Source of the DNA: Smittia aterrima
Taxonomy: Eukaryota > Arthropoda > Insecta > Diptera > Chironomidae
Assembly (NCBI GenBank): GCA_033063855.1
Contig: CP093829.1
Span: forward strand, 23,591,537 to 23,655,536
Length of the DNA: 64,000 bases
Direction of reading: 5' to 3'
Each line of letters begins with the position of its first letter. The first letter of the stretch is position 1. This document shows positions 36,909 to 49,866 of this stretch, one piece after another. A program made the position numbers and the translations under genes. The notes under the pieces were generated by a model. It did not search any database. It saw only the letters and a program-made list of their open reading frames with translations, and was not told the origin of the DNA.

Positions 36909-39900
36909 ATGATCTTCGGGTATCATCTGAATATTGCATTAATTTATCTGATACTGCTGCACAGCAAAATGAAAGGTAAAAAGAAAACTAAATTGAAGGT
37001 TTTAGGTTTCAGGATAAGCCTTTAAGTCATCGTCGTTATTTGCGGAACGATTTAGAGTCCATTTCCTTCCTCCGCATTCGCTCTTTGCATTTATGATGCG
37101 TAAAGTTGGAGGGAAGGACGAAAACAATGTTTGTTCTTCAATGCGAACGCTGATGGGCTTTATCGCTCAATAACAAAATTACCTCGGCTCATATCCCAAG
37201 AAACAGATAGAGGCGAAGTTTTTTTTTTCGAGATAAAAGTTTTTTGTTTTGTTGCTGTTAAGAAACAACAAAAAACCCTTTCGATCCCCATGCGAGAGAA
37301 GAATTTCGGTAATCGATAAATATTTAGGTTTGAAGTTTTTCTTTCGCAAACATTCTCATTGTTGTTGTCGAAACTCAGCGACATGAAAAATTGAATTAAA
37401 CTTTTTTTTTTGTTTTCCTCTTTTCTACACTCACTGATATGTCAACGTTTCTTTCTGGCCGATAGGGATTTAACGATGTCTGGCGTGTATCGTTTAACCA
37501 GAAACTTTTCTTTGATAGCACGAGAGAGCTCGAGGCAATTTTAAAGTTTCTCTGAAACTGTTTTTCTTTCAATTCTTGTCTAACTTTTATGATATGGGGA
37601 ACGAAGTGGAGAGATTTTCCCAGAAAGAAAAGACAAAACTCTGACCCAAATAACTCCTTGTCTTAGCCTTCATAGCTGGAAATGTGGACAATTATGTTGC
37701 AGACTTGAAAAACAAACATTTCTACATTTATTCGCATGCGAAAGAGATTTTCTTATGAGGAAGGCAATATCAATAACGAGATGAGTTATGGATAAGCGGA
37801 AATAAAGACGATTCAAGCGAAGCATTGCAGACAAAGAGTCTGAGAATGATTAAGCAAAATGAAAGCGCGCTTATCAATCAAGAAAGTCTAATCTAATTAG
37901 ATAATGTTTCTCATTTTTAACAGACTTCGAATGTCAAGGGTTTTTCTTTTTTTTTTTGTGAGAAAACCTTTTCCGAATGATTCGATTTTCTCAATTGAAT
38001 AATTCCAATTTAATTAGCTTCGTCTAGATAACTCTTAATTGACCTTACCCAGAGTTCAAGTATTAAATTTCAATGTAAATCGATTTTAATCGAAATTCTC
38101 GTTTCAGGATCGTGGAGCTTCTCGTCGACGATAGAACCAGCATCATCATATTTAATGCCATATTTCGATTTCGATGTTCAGAGAAATATTACAGTAACGA
38201 TAGGACAAACTGCCTTTTTACATTGTAGAGTTGAGAGACTTGGTGATAAAGATGTGAGTAGCTCTTTAAACATTTTGATTGTCGCGAATAATCAATTGAA
38301 TCTCCTTCGATCGTCGCCACCATCTAAAAAGTAAAGTCAAATCGAATAAGTATCAATTGGTTAACTATTCAATTGAGTTTCTCACCGGAACCAAGGTATG
38401 ATGTTCGTTTTGAAGACCACAGTAGTGTTCAGGACGAATGCAAATAGCTGGAACGTAAACTGTGTAAATTAACAATTAAATGTAATCAATTCGAGATTTC
38501 AATGGCTTCGCTTTTTGCTTCTCTCGGATCTGAAGAACTCGAAAGTTTCCGAATACTCCGAGGATGCAAAATTAAATAAAGTTAGTCGCTTTGAGCTAGA
38601 TGTGAAACGATCTAATCGAAAACTTTTGCTAACGATTGAATCCGAGAGAGAAACTAACTCCGTTGCTGCATTTTCCTTTTAAAGGGAAATTCTCTGTCGT
38701 GCCTGAAATTCAATTTCTCCGTTCTCACACTAAGCTCAAGCTGAGTAGAATTCACATTGCGGCGCTAGAGCACATAAACATTCATTTTGTCGCAGAGAAG
38801 TTATTTTAAGAACACACTCCGCCAGTTACAAAATGAAAATGAATTGCTAGAAGCGCTGAGCTCTTGCGTTGATGATGATAAAAAAAATCCTTCTCCTGCA
38901 ATTCTCCTGTTGGGCTTGTTAAAATCCCCCGCAAAACAAGACTGCGCTCTGCCTATGTCAGCAATCAATTGACTTTACACTCTACGGAGTTAAGAGCAAG
39001 CAAAAAGCAGCCGCTCGCTTGTAATTAAAATGTTTCGCTATTAAGCTCTTTACCACAATGCCCAGGAACACTCCGATGGAGGTTTCCGTCCAATATCGAG
39101 AAATTTCATTCTCACGTTGACTATTTTGCGTTGTCAGATAGAACATTCCAAACATTGAAATTGCCACGAGTCCAATCGTAATGATAGAAAGCAGCAAACA
39201 GAGGAGAATGTCCGACTAAAAAGAAGAACGAGCGATAATGGAATTAGTTTTGAAAATTGATTATTTGATGTTCGTTAGGCGATCAAGGAACATCGGTTGA
39301 GTTAACTAAACAACCGATCAGCCAGCCCAAAACGCAACATAAAATCTCCTGATGCACGACAATCTCTTTTTTCCTCGTAAACGAAACGAAACGTTCAAGC
39401 TGATGCTGCTAAGAGAAGGTTGCAAAATAAATTTCCTCTTTTACTCGCTTGCTTTTTCAGCAGTTCGCGTGAGAATGAAATAATTTAATTAAATTTCAGG
39501 AAATCTGTTTCGCTTGTGGGAGGCGAGAGCAAAATTGAGAGCAAGGGTGGATATATTGATCATAAATAATTGGCGCGCGAGAGGAAAGTTTCCGATCTGT
39601 TATGTTGAATGGAAAAAATTCAAGCGATCCAAGCAAAGTTTCAATGATTAATTTGCTTACAGTTACCTGGAGCAATGAGCGATTCCTCGGATGTGAAAAC
39701 CATATTCGCATAGATTGAATCATTCCGTATCTGTGATTTATCAACCATAATAATCAGAATTTATGTGGAGAGCGAAGGGATTTTTTCACGTTCCAGTTAG
39801 CGATGGCGGTCGTCATGAAATTGAAGAAGAAATATTTGAATTAATTTGAGAAATAATTTAATGAAAGCCCAACAGTTGATCCTTAATAGGCTTAAGTGAT

Positions 39901-42900
39901 GAGGTTGCTTCACGGAAATGGTTGAAAAGGGAATTGTCATTAATTCAAGCAAGAAATTCACGTTTAAAATTCATTTTTAGTTGAATGTGGGTGCCTTGTC
40001 ATATTTTTCCATTTTTTTTTGTGTCATTGCGGTTAAGATGATATTTATGACTTGGCTTGAAGCTTCGCAAATGGATGGATCTCCGTCCGTAAGGCAATTT
40101 CTCGCCCATTTATAATGACCACGAGAAAGGACAAAGTTCACCTCAAATGTTGTGCGGTTGCGAAATGGAACAGACACAGTTCGCAATGAGATAGACCAGA
40201 CAGCGATAACCAGTGTTCAAGGCATTGCTGGTGTACCATTTGCATCGTTCCCTTGCACAGACATGGCGACAGCAATCTGAGAACGAGAAAAAATGAACCG
40301 CAATCAGTTTTATGAATAATTGCAATGCAAATCCGCTTTGGATATACGAGAAATGCTTCCGATCTATGAATGTCTTTCTACTTCAATGGATAAATCTCCT
40401 CCACTTAATTACGAATTGAATTCAATTTCCATTGACTCTCGTTCGATCAAAGAACGTGCTTCGATTGCAAAGAGCTAATTATGGCTTAACCAAGAGGATT
40501 GCTCTCTCATTCTTTGAGATCATTAATGAATTTATTTTTACTACGAAGCTTCGCAAACATTTTCCAATGAAACAATTAGAGAGAAAAAAAACTGAGGATT
40601 AAAATGTCACACGACATCGCGACAACTTTACCTTTCCATCCCTTCGTTGTTCAGACATATTCGACACATAATTGATGGCTTCGAGAGTGTTTGCACTGAC
40701 GGCTTTGACATTGCTGACGAAGTTTTTTCCATCTCGTTAGCGTTCGTTAAGCTTGTCAAAGTTTGCGCTGAAATAACGTAAAAGTTTAATTTCCAAAAGT
40801 AAAAACATTAAAGTGAGTCCTTCAAATGAAAAATGGTTTTGGATGAAGAGATTGTTGTCACTTAAAATCCAATTTGAATAGAAGAGTGCATTTGAGAAGC
40901 CTCACAAAGTTATTTTCTAAATGTGACGTTTTATTTTGCTGCATCAAGCTCAAGAGCATGTCAACACGAGAGAGAGTGGAAAAAGGTTCAAAAAATTTTA
41001 AATTTGCTTTCAACATTTAATCCTCAAACTGTAGAATGTGTAATTTCATTAATTAAAACTGTTTACCCTGCTTTGAGCTTTTATATTTAACAGAATGTTG
41101 TGAGACTCTTCAGACGAGAAATTTTTGTCGTTACACGAGACAGAGAAGTCATAATCACTCACTAGCAGATTACGTAACATTTCTTTATGTTAATTTTAGA
41201 TGAAAATGAGAATGGAACAAGAGACGAAGTTTCATTTACGAGGCGAGATAGCTGGGAAGGCTTAAATTGTAAAAGTCGACATTCATTTTTCTGTGTTTAC
41301 GCGACGAGTAACAATAAGCACTTGGGGAAATGGAAATTTGACGAGAAATCCTTGGCAATTCATTGTTGCTGAGTTGTGAGGGCCTCAAAGTCAAAAAAGC
41401 GAAAAGGGGAATAACGAAAGAGATGAAATCTCGTAATAGCAAAAGCGAGAAAAAATCTGCGGCAGATAAATTCTTATCCTTACCATCTTTCGAACTTGCT
41501 GATGGCTTCGACTTTGCCTCGAGCTCATTATCAGTCGATTTTCCTTCAGTTGTTGATGCAACGACTTCGCCAGGTTTCTCCATTTCGTTTTGATTCGACA
41601 AGTCACGCTTTAAGATTAAAAGGAAACTCAATTGATTCAACGAAGAATTTAGCGAAAAAAAATATTTGACAACTAAATTTCGTTTTTTTTTCTTCTCGCT
41701 TAGGTATCTTGGGTTAGAAAACGTGATTTACATATACTGACGAGTGGCCCATCGTCTTACACAAGCGACCAACGGTTTCAGGTAAAGTTCGATTGGCAGC
41801 TGAAATTTATTGCTCTGTCACTGTTTAGTCGTCTCTCACCTTCTAATTGGGTCTGAGTCGGATTTATTGCCGTCTCGTTGCCTCCTTCAAATATTTTCGT
41901 GTTCTCTTTCAGGTGATAAGATCTCATGACTTGGGTAATTGGACGCTGCAAATAAAATACCCTCACTTAAGAGATAATGGCGTCTACGAGTGCCAAATCA
42001 ACACGGAACCAAAGATGTCCCTCTCTTATGTGCTCAACGTCATAGGTTCGTATTTTAAGAGTTCAGTTAAAAGAGCCAACGACTCCAAAACAGTTAAGCT
42101 CCAAATAATTACAGAACTTAATAAGAAGAAACGACGAGAATGTCCCATAAATTTACGAACGAGAAGATATTTGTAGCCGTTATCATCGCAGTTTAATTTA
42201 TTTCCCTTAAGAAAATCTGAAATCGATTTGTGGAACAAGAAAAACTTTTTCCTTCGCTTAAAGATATAAAAATTAGTTTTCGCTAAAATTGGATTTTCTT
42301 TGCTCGATGCTCAACTTAATGGCCTTCACGATAAGTAGCTTCCTTTTAAAGAGCGGAGCTTCATTCGCTCTCAAGTTATTGCCATGAACTTTTGTTTCTC
42401 ATTTATGGAATTGAACTATTGTTTAAAAATTCCTCTCAGCTCTGCGATGCTGTTACGTGATGCCGACGACAGAACATATTTCTGTTGATTTCCCCAAATC
42501 CAAGTTCTCTCTCTCTCTATCCCTCCCCTCTCATTGCAGTTTCCCTTGTTTTCCAATTGAGCTGCAAAAACAAAAAGCGAAAGGAAATAAATTTGAGCGG
42601 TCACATTTTGATGGGGCCTAATTTAATCTTGTAATTCTAAGTATTGACAGCATGAGGCATGAAATTCCACTCCCAAGTAAAAGCAAGGAAAGCTCCCTCA
42701 TATCAACATTAAAGACGTGGGCAAAATAACAGAGAACCGAGAGCTGTTATGCAATGTAGGGCATGATTTTCAGTAAAGCTTTTCCACTTTTGTTTAGGGA
42801 AGCTCAGCAATTGATCCGAGTTATGTCGGAAAGACGAAACATTTCCCGTCGATGACAAAACGAAAATGAAAAATCGATTCTGACAATATTGTTGAGCAAT

Positions 42901-44351
42901 CACTTACGACAGATTGGTTCCTAAACTGCGCCACTCTGTGCAAAGTAAGTTTGCCAAAAAAAATCTCCTAAAGAAATTTCCCTAAACAACGAGTTGAGTG
43001 ACTGGCGAGAAAATTGCCTGATTTAATGTGAAAGAAGTCTCAATCTCTAAAGAAGAATTAAGCTCTTGCTCTCGTAGCTTCAAGATCGTCATTACATTTA
43101 ACTTACATAAGTTATTGAAAGAGAAAACTGGCAGACGCGACGATGAAGACTAAGTTCAAGATTAATGTTTCAGAAAATTTCTTTCTTTCTCTCAATTTTT
43201 GTCGTTGGCATTCTTAAAACGTTGGCATTTTACACTTTGCACTCCTCATAAGTTATGGGACTGTGGAAAAATTCTAATCTTCTTACCGAAAACATAAATT
43301 TAAAGAGTAGAAAATGAAATGGAAAGACAGGGACCGAGCAAGAAAGTCTCTCAACTTTCATCAAGCACCGGGTCGACTGATTCGTTGAATTGGAAAATTT
43401 GTTGGATGCTCTACGACTTTTTCTTGGCATTTAACATTATTTTAACGATGCTTGAAATTCCTCTCTTTCCTTCCTCGTTTCAGAATTAAAAGCCCGACTG
43501 ATGGGACCACCTGATTTGTATGTAAAGTCAGGCAGTGAGATCACGTTGGTTTGTAAATTGCAACAAGGTCCGCATGATCTAGGCACAATATATTGGTACA
43601 AGGGTAAGTCAGATTCTGATGCATAATTTGTAGTTTGCGATCTAATCAATTTATCATTCTCAACGATGCTTGAAACGACATTAGGAAACGATATGATACA
43701 AACTAGAATACACGAAAACGATGTAAACTCTGACGATGTAAATCGCATCAGCGTCGACATTGACTCATCGGATGGCCTGACGTCGAGGTAAGGAAATTGT
43801 TTAAATTAGCAAAATGAAAATCAATAATCGTTTGACTTCATGCGACAGATTGAGAATTCAACGTGCGGCACAATCAGATAGCGGGAATTATACTTGTAAC
43901 GTTATTCACAATTTTAAAACCGCGAAGAATTTTGATTTCAACTTTTTACTTCCAGGTGTACCGACCATCGCAAAGTCAGCGAGTGTTTACGTCAACGTCA
44001 TAAGCGGTAAGAAGTTCGTTAGCGAAAGATCTTTAAAACAAAAAAATCTGGGAGAAGAAAGTTTGTTTGACAAGTCCAAAAAAAAGTTCTTTGTTCACTT
44101 TTATGAACTTCTTCCGACTCGTTACCCAAACAATAAGTCTCTCTCTCTCTTCTTTATTCTTCACTTAAAATATTAATTAATAGCCGTACTTACCTCTTCT
44201 CATTTCAGGCGAACATCCAGCGGCAATGCAGCATAACTCGTCGCTCTGCATCACACCCAGCGGCGGCTCCTTATTTATTTTAGTTTTCCTTTTTGCAATT
44301 ATTTCTCAGCATAGCCTGTACAATGTTAAACTTTTTAATTTAATTAGGTGA
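36909..44351 (+). CDS. dpr: Dpr family two-Ig cell-surface receptor
   Basis: Nine exons: 36909-36975, 38108-38253, 41704-41781, 41913-42045, 43484-43603, 43685-43787, 43849-43895, 43956-44006, 44209-44351, giving 295 residues. Residues 1-22 are a signal peptide. Ig domain 1 has Cys62, Trp74 in VSWVRKRDLHIL, SDQRFQ, and Cys124 in DNGVYECQINTEP, the Dpr signature. Ig domain 2 has Cys165, Trp179 in IYWYKG, and Cys232 in SGNYTC. The family end VYVNVISGEHPAAMQ follows, then a hydrophobic stretch (about 269-283), probably a membrane or GPI anchor. Family knowledge: Dpr proteins pair with DIP receptors to guide synaptic partner choice in the insect nervous system. The exact Dpr paralogue cannot be named. 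The second intron (38254-41703) contains a complete gene on the other strand. Intron 7 (43896-43955) is 60 nt, in frame and stop-free. Poly(A) signal at 44758-44763. Confidence 0.93.
38266..41583 (-). CDS. MARCH-type membrane RING-CH E3 ubiquitin ligase nested in a dpr intron
   Basis: Seven exons on the minus strand: 41583-41484, 40767-40632, 40276-40142, 39730-39667, 39215-39054, 38459-38386, 38323-38266, giving 242 residues. Splice phases agree at every junction. Residues 1 to about 65 are a Ser/Lys/Thr-rich cytosolic tail. The RING-CH (C4HC3) finger is complete: Cys68, Cys71, Cys84, Cys86, His94, Cys97, Cys110, Cys113, with Trp101 in CLEHWL. Next come IRIWFSHPRNR-like residues (RIWFSHPRNRSLLQ) and two membrane helices (about 148-171 and 190-218), then a short basic end, WWRRSKEIQLIIR. 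This is the MARCH layout, closest in style to the small MARCH2/3-like members, which ubiquitinate membrane cargo in endosomes or the ER. An internal ATG (residue 46) could give a shorter form. The whole gene sits in dpr intron 2. Its stop codon is only 12 bp from the dpr exon 2 donor, so its 3' UTR should run antisense through that exon. Confidence 0.92.
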
Positions 44352-44763
44352 AATGAAGAGACGAGATAATTAAGAGTTTTAATTTCAAAGTGCAACATTA
44401 TAGCTTCGAGAAAAGTTTATTCATTCGTCGAAAAAATCAGAAAAAGCCAACACAAAAAGCGATGCAATCACTGCAAGCGAGAGCTTCTATAATCAGATGA
44501 ATTAGTGCACGGTTTACATTGCCTCAAGTTATTCAAAGCGTTCTCAACTTTGATAAATAGTTTAATTTGCATCGCAACGAGATTAATTGCTCACAACAGG
44601 AAGAGGAAACATTTTCTTTTTTTCGTTGAGAGGATTAAATTGAAACGAATTTTTTAAGAGTCTTAGAGAGAAGCAAAAAAATTTATTGATTTCTTTCAAT
44701 TTTTTTGTTAGTGGATCCTGTTGTTTGTATATAAACCCCTGTACTCAATGAAATATAAATAAA

Positions 44764-47700
44764 AGAAACTAAGCCTGAACAAGTAAATTGAGCTATTTAT
44801 TTGAAAGTAGGCTGAGAGATTATGTAGAAAGAAAAAAAAGAACTTTTTTAAGTCGCATCTATCATTGCAAGTTTTGAAACTCTACCTTCCACACCAAACC
44901 TGTCCACGGAAAATGATTTTCTTTTTGAATTCAGAGGAATTATTGAATTTTTATGAAATTCAATTTAAATGTTAAAAAAAAAGTTTGTTTATATTTATCA
45001 TCGAATTGTTTTGTTTTGAAACTTTCGAGATATGAGAGACGAGAAAGAAAATTTATCAGCTCATGACGAAACTGAATATATCACAAAGAGATAGATAAAG
45101 AGAAATTGATTTTCTATGCAAAAGTTTAAGCTTCGAGAGAACGCAACGAAGCCAACTCAACTAAACTTTTTTTCCTTTGATCATGAAACTTAGACATTTC
45201 CTTTCTGAAAAAAAAAATTGTTTTCCAAATCATGACGAAAACGAAAATTGTTTCTCTAGATCGTGTATGTATAGCTAAAGCAAAAGGATTATTGGAATCG
45301 AAAATATAGTCGAACTGTACGAAAAAGATTTGTTCTCCTTTTTTTTTTTTGAAATGATAATAAAATTAGGTTTGAAGTATTGCTCGTTTTGTTTATTTCG
45401 TAGTTGAAATACATTTTTTATGAATAAAAGAATAAAGTGATGGGGGAAATTTTAGTGAAGGGTTTTTCATCAAGAGATCGCTCAATCGTCGAAATTCCAT
45501 CCAACAAAGAGAAAAACTGTTATTTTCTCCTTCGTATGAAAAGCATTAAAACAAAGTTTTTTCTCTGCTGCATCTTCCGGATGTTATGAACTCTAGAGAA
45601 GCCATTTCTATCATGTAGCATTATTGCTATCAGGTAAGCAGGCGAGATTCCTTTCTTATCCTTTCCAGCATTTAAAGATTACATTGCTATAAATAAAATC
45701 GTTAGCTTGCTGGAGAATGTCGTCGTTTTATGGTCTTTCCTACTCTCTCTGCTAAATATTATTTATCACAACAATGGCATTGCTGCTTATTTTATTTTAT
45801 GGCCACAACCATCGTAAGACTTGATTGAATTTTATTTACTTTCAGAAGCCTCAGCTACTGACTTATACGCGACGGAAGATTTTCCTCGACTTAGCAAGAT
45901 CTCAAATGAACGAACAGCATTTTGAATTGTTGTGTCTTCTTCTGTTTGAAGTGAAGTGGAAAATGTGTGGGAAATAAAGACATAAACCGCAACATAAAAA
46001 TGCACTTGAGAGTTCTATTGTTGCAGAAATGGATAAAACATTGTATCCGAGTCTGAGAATGTTTGCAGCTAAAATATCATACGACGAGGACTCGTTTGGG
46101 GTGGAAATAAAAATCTTTTGTCTCAAACGAGAGCATCGTTTCAAAAATTGAGGATTTCCCGAGCACACACATTTTGGATCACAATGAAAAAATATTTTTT
46201 CTTCCGGATAGGAACTCTCTTCTGAATAGTCTTTGAACAAATATTTGCTAAATGGCTCAACCTTATGTTGTGATACATTTTTTTTTCCTTTTCAAACGTC
46301 GCCTTGTTACAGAAATTTAGGGGAATGAAGTTGAAAGCTTTTCTTTCTCTATATCATTTTACTTCCAACACAGTTAATTGTCTCCTCAAATATTTAACCC
46401 TCCCACGAAGCATGGAATAAGATTTCAGAATCTCGAAGAGTGTTGAAGCCAACAGCGAATTTTCGTCGCGCTATTAAAATAGAATTTTCGTGTAAATGTT
46501 GATTTTATTTATTGTTTTGACATCTCGGCATTTTTTATCCTTCAACTTATCCTCGTGCGAAAATCGTGTTAGCGGTAAACGATACGACACCCAAGTGTTC
46601 TCGTATCAGAGAAAGCCTCGTACTCACTCTTGACAGCGACCGAGTTTATATAAATAATTCATTTGATTGCTATTACGTGTTTCTTGTCAAGTTTGGAGAG
46701 TTTCCATTCATCACACTCGATCCTAACATTGATCGTTAAATTTTCCCTCCCTCGCGCGCGCTTGCAAAATCAATTTTGAAATATTTATTGAAAAAATAAT
46801 TAAAAAAGAAAATTTCCATCAAAACTCAAATTGCTGTGAGCGATTAAAAAAAATCGGTTTTTCCTTATCGCTTTGACACATCTGGTGAACGAGAGTTTTG
46901 AGTTTCAAGCCTTCTTTGTTTACTCCGTTAAGTGAGAAATTTTGTTTTGTTGAGAAACATTTTAAGAATTTTCCCTCAACAAAAGAAAGCTCCTCAAACT
47001 TTGCGAGAGCTTTACTTTGCTTGTTGAACTTTGAATGAATCTTCAATGGTAGAAATAAATAATTAAACTACTTCAGCAAATAAATCCTGCGGCAGAGACG
47101 CTAAGAAGCATTAACGTGTTAAGTATATCACTGCCGCCGACAGAGCCTAAGAATTGCTATCTTTCGCAGTTTTTCGCCTTAGAACTTATGCAAATTTAAT
47201 TAGTTTCGCCATGAGTGGAGAAACGAAACGAAAAAGTAACTTTTTGTTTACATGCACTGCTTGGGAAGGAGAAGTTACATTAATTCGTCTTAATTTATAT
47301 GTAGAATGAATGTTTATAAACATTTATTATTCATGAGAACTCTCGGATTAAAAGCTGTTGTATGTTAATCTCGATGTGACTTTGTTAAAATAAAGCTTTT
47401 TGTGCTGAATGTAGAAAATGAATTCAACTCAATTAAACCATTAAGCAAGAATATTTTGTGTGAGCTTGTCAAAAAATAAATTTCAATGTTTTGCTCGTAG
47501 TTAAGCTCATAACTCAATCCGACCACGGCTGTTGTTTGTTTTCGGAATCCCAGGAGCAGCTCATTCAGAAATCCTCGAATCCTAATCTATTTGCCACAAC
47601 GATAAAACCAATTTGCAAACAATTACCGAAACAATGCTGTTTATGGATTTCCAAAATGCCACAAGCTGGGTTCTTAAGTAGAGTTGGGTGGGTGCTAGGA

Positions 47701-48199
47701 GAATGAGTTTCTATTTGTTCGTTGACAATAATTTATGAATTTATCTGTCCACTCATTATTGTCCAATATTTTGAAATCACACCATAAATCAAACGCATAA
47801 AATTCGAGGATAATGCATTAAAATGATGCTAAATGCTTTTGACGTAGAATTTCGGATTTGTGTTGGGGTAGGGAACGAAAACAATTTCATTTTCCACATA
47901 GTTAAACGTTCTCTCTATCTCTCATTCATTTCCTCTTTGATTTATACCAAAATTATTATCAGAATTGTCGACACGAATGTTACACAAAACAACTTCAAAT
48001 AAAATTTGCAGAGCTTTTCCTCTTTTCGCTTTTGAAACAAATATGCAACTGCAGCTCTAACAGCTTTGCCTCTAATCAATTTTCATATCTAATTATATCA
48101 TGAAGTTTTTGATTTATAGCGTGAATAATTCGGTAATTGTTTTAGCTATTTATAGTTGAACGATTAGAAGGAAATCCGAAACAGTTCTCGTCGATTAAC
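44764..48199. other. Intergenic region between dpr and the astacin
   Basis: Starts just after the dpr poly(A) signal. No recognised family. A Cys-containing minus-strand open frame (45902-46240) and a plus-strand one (47491-47706) lack ATG starts and are within chance length. A TATA-like TATTTATAG at 48147-48155 lies upstream of the astacin start and may be its promoter. Confidence 0.45.
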
Positions 48200-49396
48200 A
48201 TGTTGAAAGTTTCATATAATCTGTGCAAGTTTCTCATAGTTGTGGCTTCCGTTGTCACTCACTCCAACTGCGGTATTTAGCTAACTTTTGATTGGGGTTT
48301 TGCGTTGGTAATTGGAGAAATAAAACATTCCAGAGGGTGATGTGACGGCCGAAGATTTGCCAGAGCATGAGATAAATCCTGATTATGCTTTGATTGATGA
48401 CATGATCATTTCACCAGAACAGTACGATATTCTTTATAATAATGCTACGCGACGAGTCGGATACATGCAGGCTGTGCGATTGTGGCCCAACGCAACCGTC
48501 CCATTTGTGCTCGACAACAATTTCAGTAAAGCTGCTTTTAAAAATTCCATTCGATCAAGATTTTAATCATTTTCATCTATCAGCCGCAGCCGAGAAGAGT
48601 CTGGTTCGAGCAGCTCAAAGCATAATTCAGAAAGAAAGTTGTGTGAAGTTTGAGAGACTTCATGAGCCTCATGATCGAACTGATTATGTCCACATCAAGC
48701 CTGGACATGGATGCGCATCAACTGTTAGCTCTTAATAACTTTCTAGTTCGTCACTTTAAAAAGTTTTTTTCTTTTGAAACTTTCAGGTTGGATTTTGGGG
48801 TGGAAAACAAATCGTTTACCTTCAGAAAGCGGTTCGTTTGATCCTTTCATCGTTTTTTACTTCAAACACAATTTTTTATTTACTGATTTAGGGTTGCATG
48901 GATATCGGGCGAGTACTTCATGAATTGGTTCATGTTTTAGGATTTTTTCACATGCACACTGCTCCGGAGAGAGAAGACTTTGTAAGTAAATGAGTCGCAT
49001 AGCAAATTTAAAGCTCATAAGCTTTCGCTTCAGGTTGAAATAAATTGGGAGAACATCATTCCAGCATCGTAAGGCTAACGCGATTTAAGAAATTTTCCTG
49101 AAAATTTAATTAAACATATTTTCCCCAGGACGGTGAACTTTGTTGTGTACGAGAGTGAAGTGTCGATGTACGGCACGGATTATGATTACGAGTCGATTAC
49201 TCATTATGCACCTACGGCCTTCTCATCCAACGGAAAGCCAACAATCACGACAAAGGAACCTGGAGGGGAATTAGTTATGGTATGAGAAGTAATTTCCTTT
49301 CAAATCCTTATCTTACATTTCAATTGACAGGGACAACGAACTCACTTGAGCGAAGGTGACATATTGCGTATCAATCGAATGTACAACTGCGCATAA
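48200..49396 (+). CDS. Astacin-family zinc metalloprotease with altered Met-turn
   Basis: Eight exons: 48200-48272, 48334-48525, 48584-48723, 48787-48831, 48892-48981, 49034-49068, 49129-49279, 49331-49396, giving 263 residues. A signal peptide (about 1-24, starts MLKVSYNLCKFLIVV) is followed by a short propeptide with DDMIISPEQ, then the mature domain from about GYMQAVRLWPNATVPF. The zinc site is HELVHVLGFFH (His160, Glu161, His164, His170), so the catalytic Glu and three His ligands are kept. Cys partners fit the family: ESCVKF, GCASTVGFWGG, and the final YNC. Two departures: the residue after the third His is Met171 rather than the usual Glu, and the Met-turn SxMHY reads SITHY, with Thr216 for Met; the zinc-switch Tyr218 is retained. 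No CUB or EGF tail follows, so it is a minimal secreted astacin, as in many gut or venom-type insect copies. Poly(A) signal 49407-49412. Confidence 0.93.
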
Positions 49397-49554
49397 AATT
49401 TATGAAAATAAAGAAAATGATTTGAAATTTATGAAATTCATTTCTGTCGAAAAGTTTAAGATTGATCTAACTTTGAAAGAAAAGTAGAACGCCACAAACA
49501 TTTTTCTTAAAGTTTATTTAATGAAAACAACTTTCTTGACATGATGTGAATTAA

Positions 49555-49866
49555 TCATTTGACATTGTGTCTAGTCCTACGAAGTTTCTCTTCAAACCTA
49601 AGCCAAGCACCTTTTGGGTCAGAATCCTTAAGAAACGAAGCCTTCAATTGTTCTTTTGTAACAACATTGTCGTTAGAGACAGCTACGCCTGCTCGCTTCA
49701 TGTCGTCTAAGCTTGTCTTCATCTCCTTCGTTCCGTTAACTGTCCCAAAGGAGTATCAAGATGTTTCAAACTATCATTAAATACATTTCACAAAACCTTT
49801 CAACGTCAATGAACCGTTGGCAAATTGATAAATGCTCAACAGAAGGAAGATACATTTCAAACTCAT
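49555..49866 (-). CDS. Small secreted orphan protein (84 residues)
   Basis: Two exons on the minus strand, 49866-49797 and 49739-49555, separated by a 57-nt intron with an in-phase junction. Residues 1 to about 18 form a convincing signal peptide (MSLKCIFLLLSIYQFANG). The mature part is Lys-rich and probably helical, with MKRAGVAVSNDN and a charged C-terminal KLRRTRHNVK; it has no cysteine, so it is not a defensin-type peptide. I recognise no family. It is convergent with the astacin, and the two stop codons are about 160 bp apart. Support is the signal peptide plus a matching splice pair; there is no homology evidence, so it could still be a chance model. Confidence 0.5.

Noticed and set aside
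38982..39053. Read-through of MARCH exon 5 to a stop at 38982
   Set aside because: Splicing at 39053 to exon 6 at 38459 completes the second membrane helix and the family's basic tail, which the read-through form lacks.
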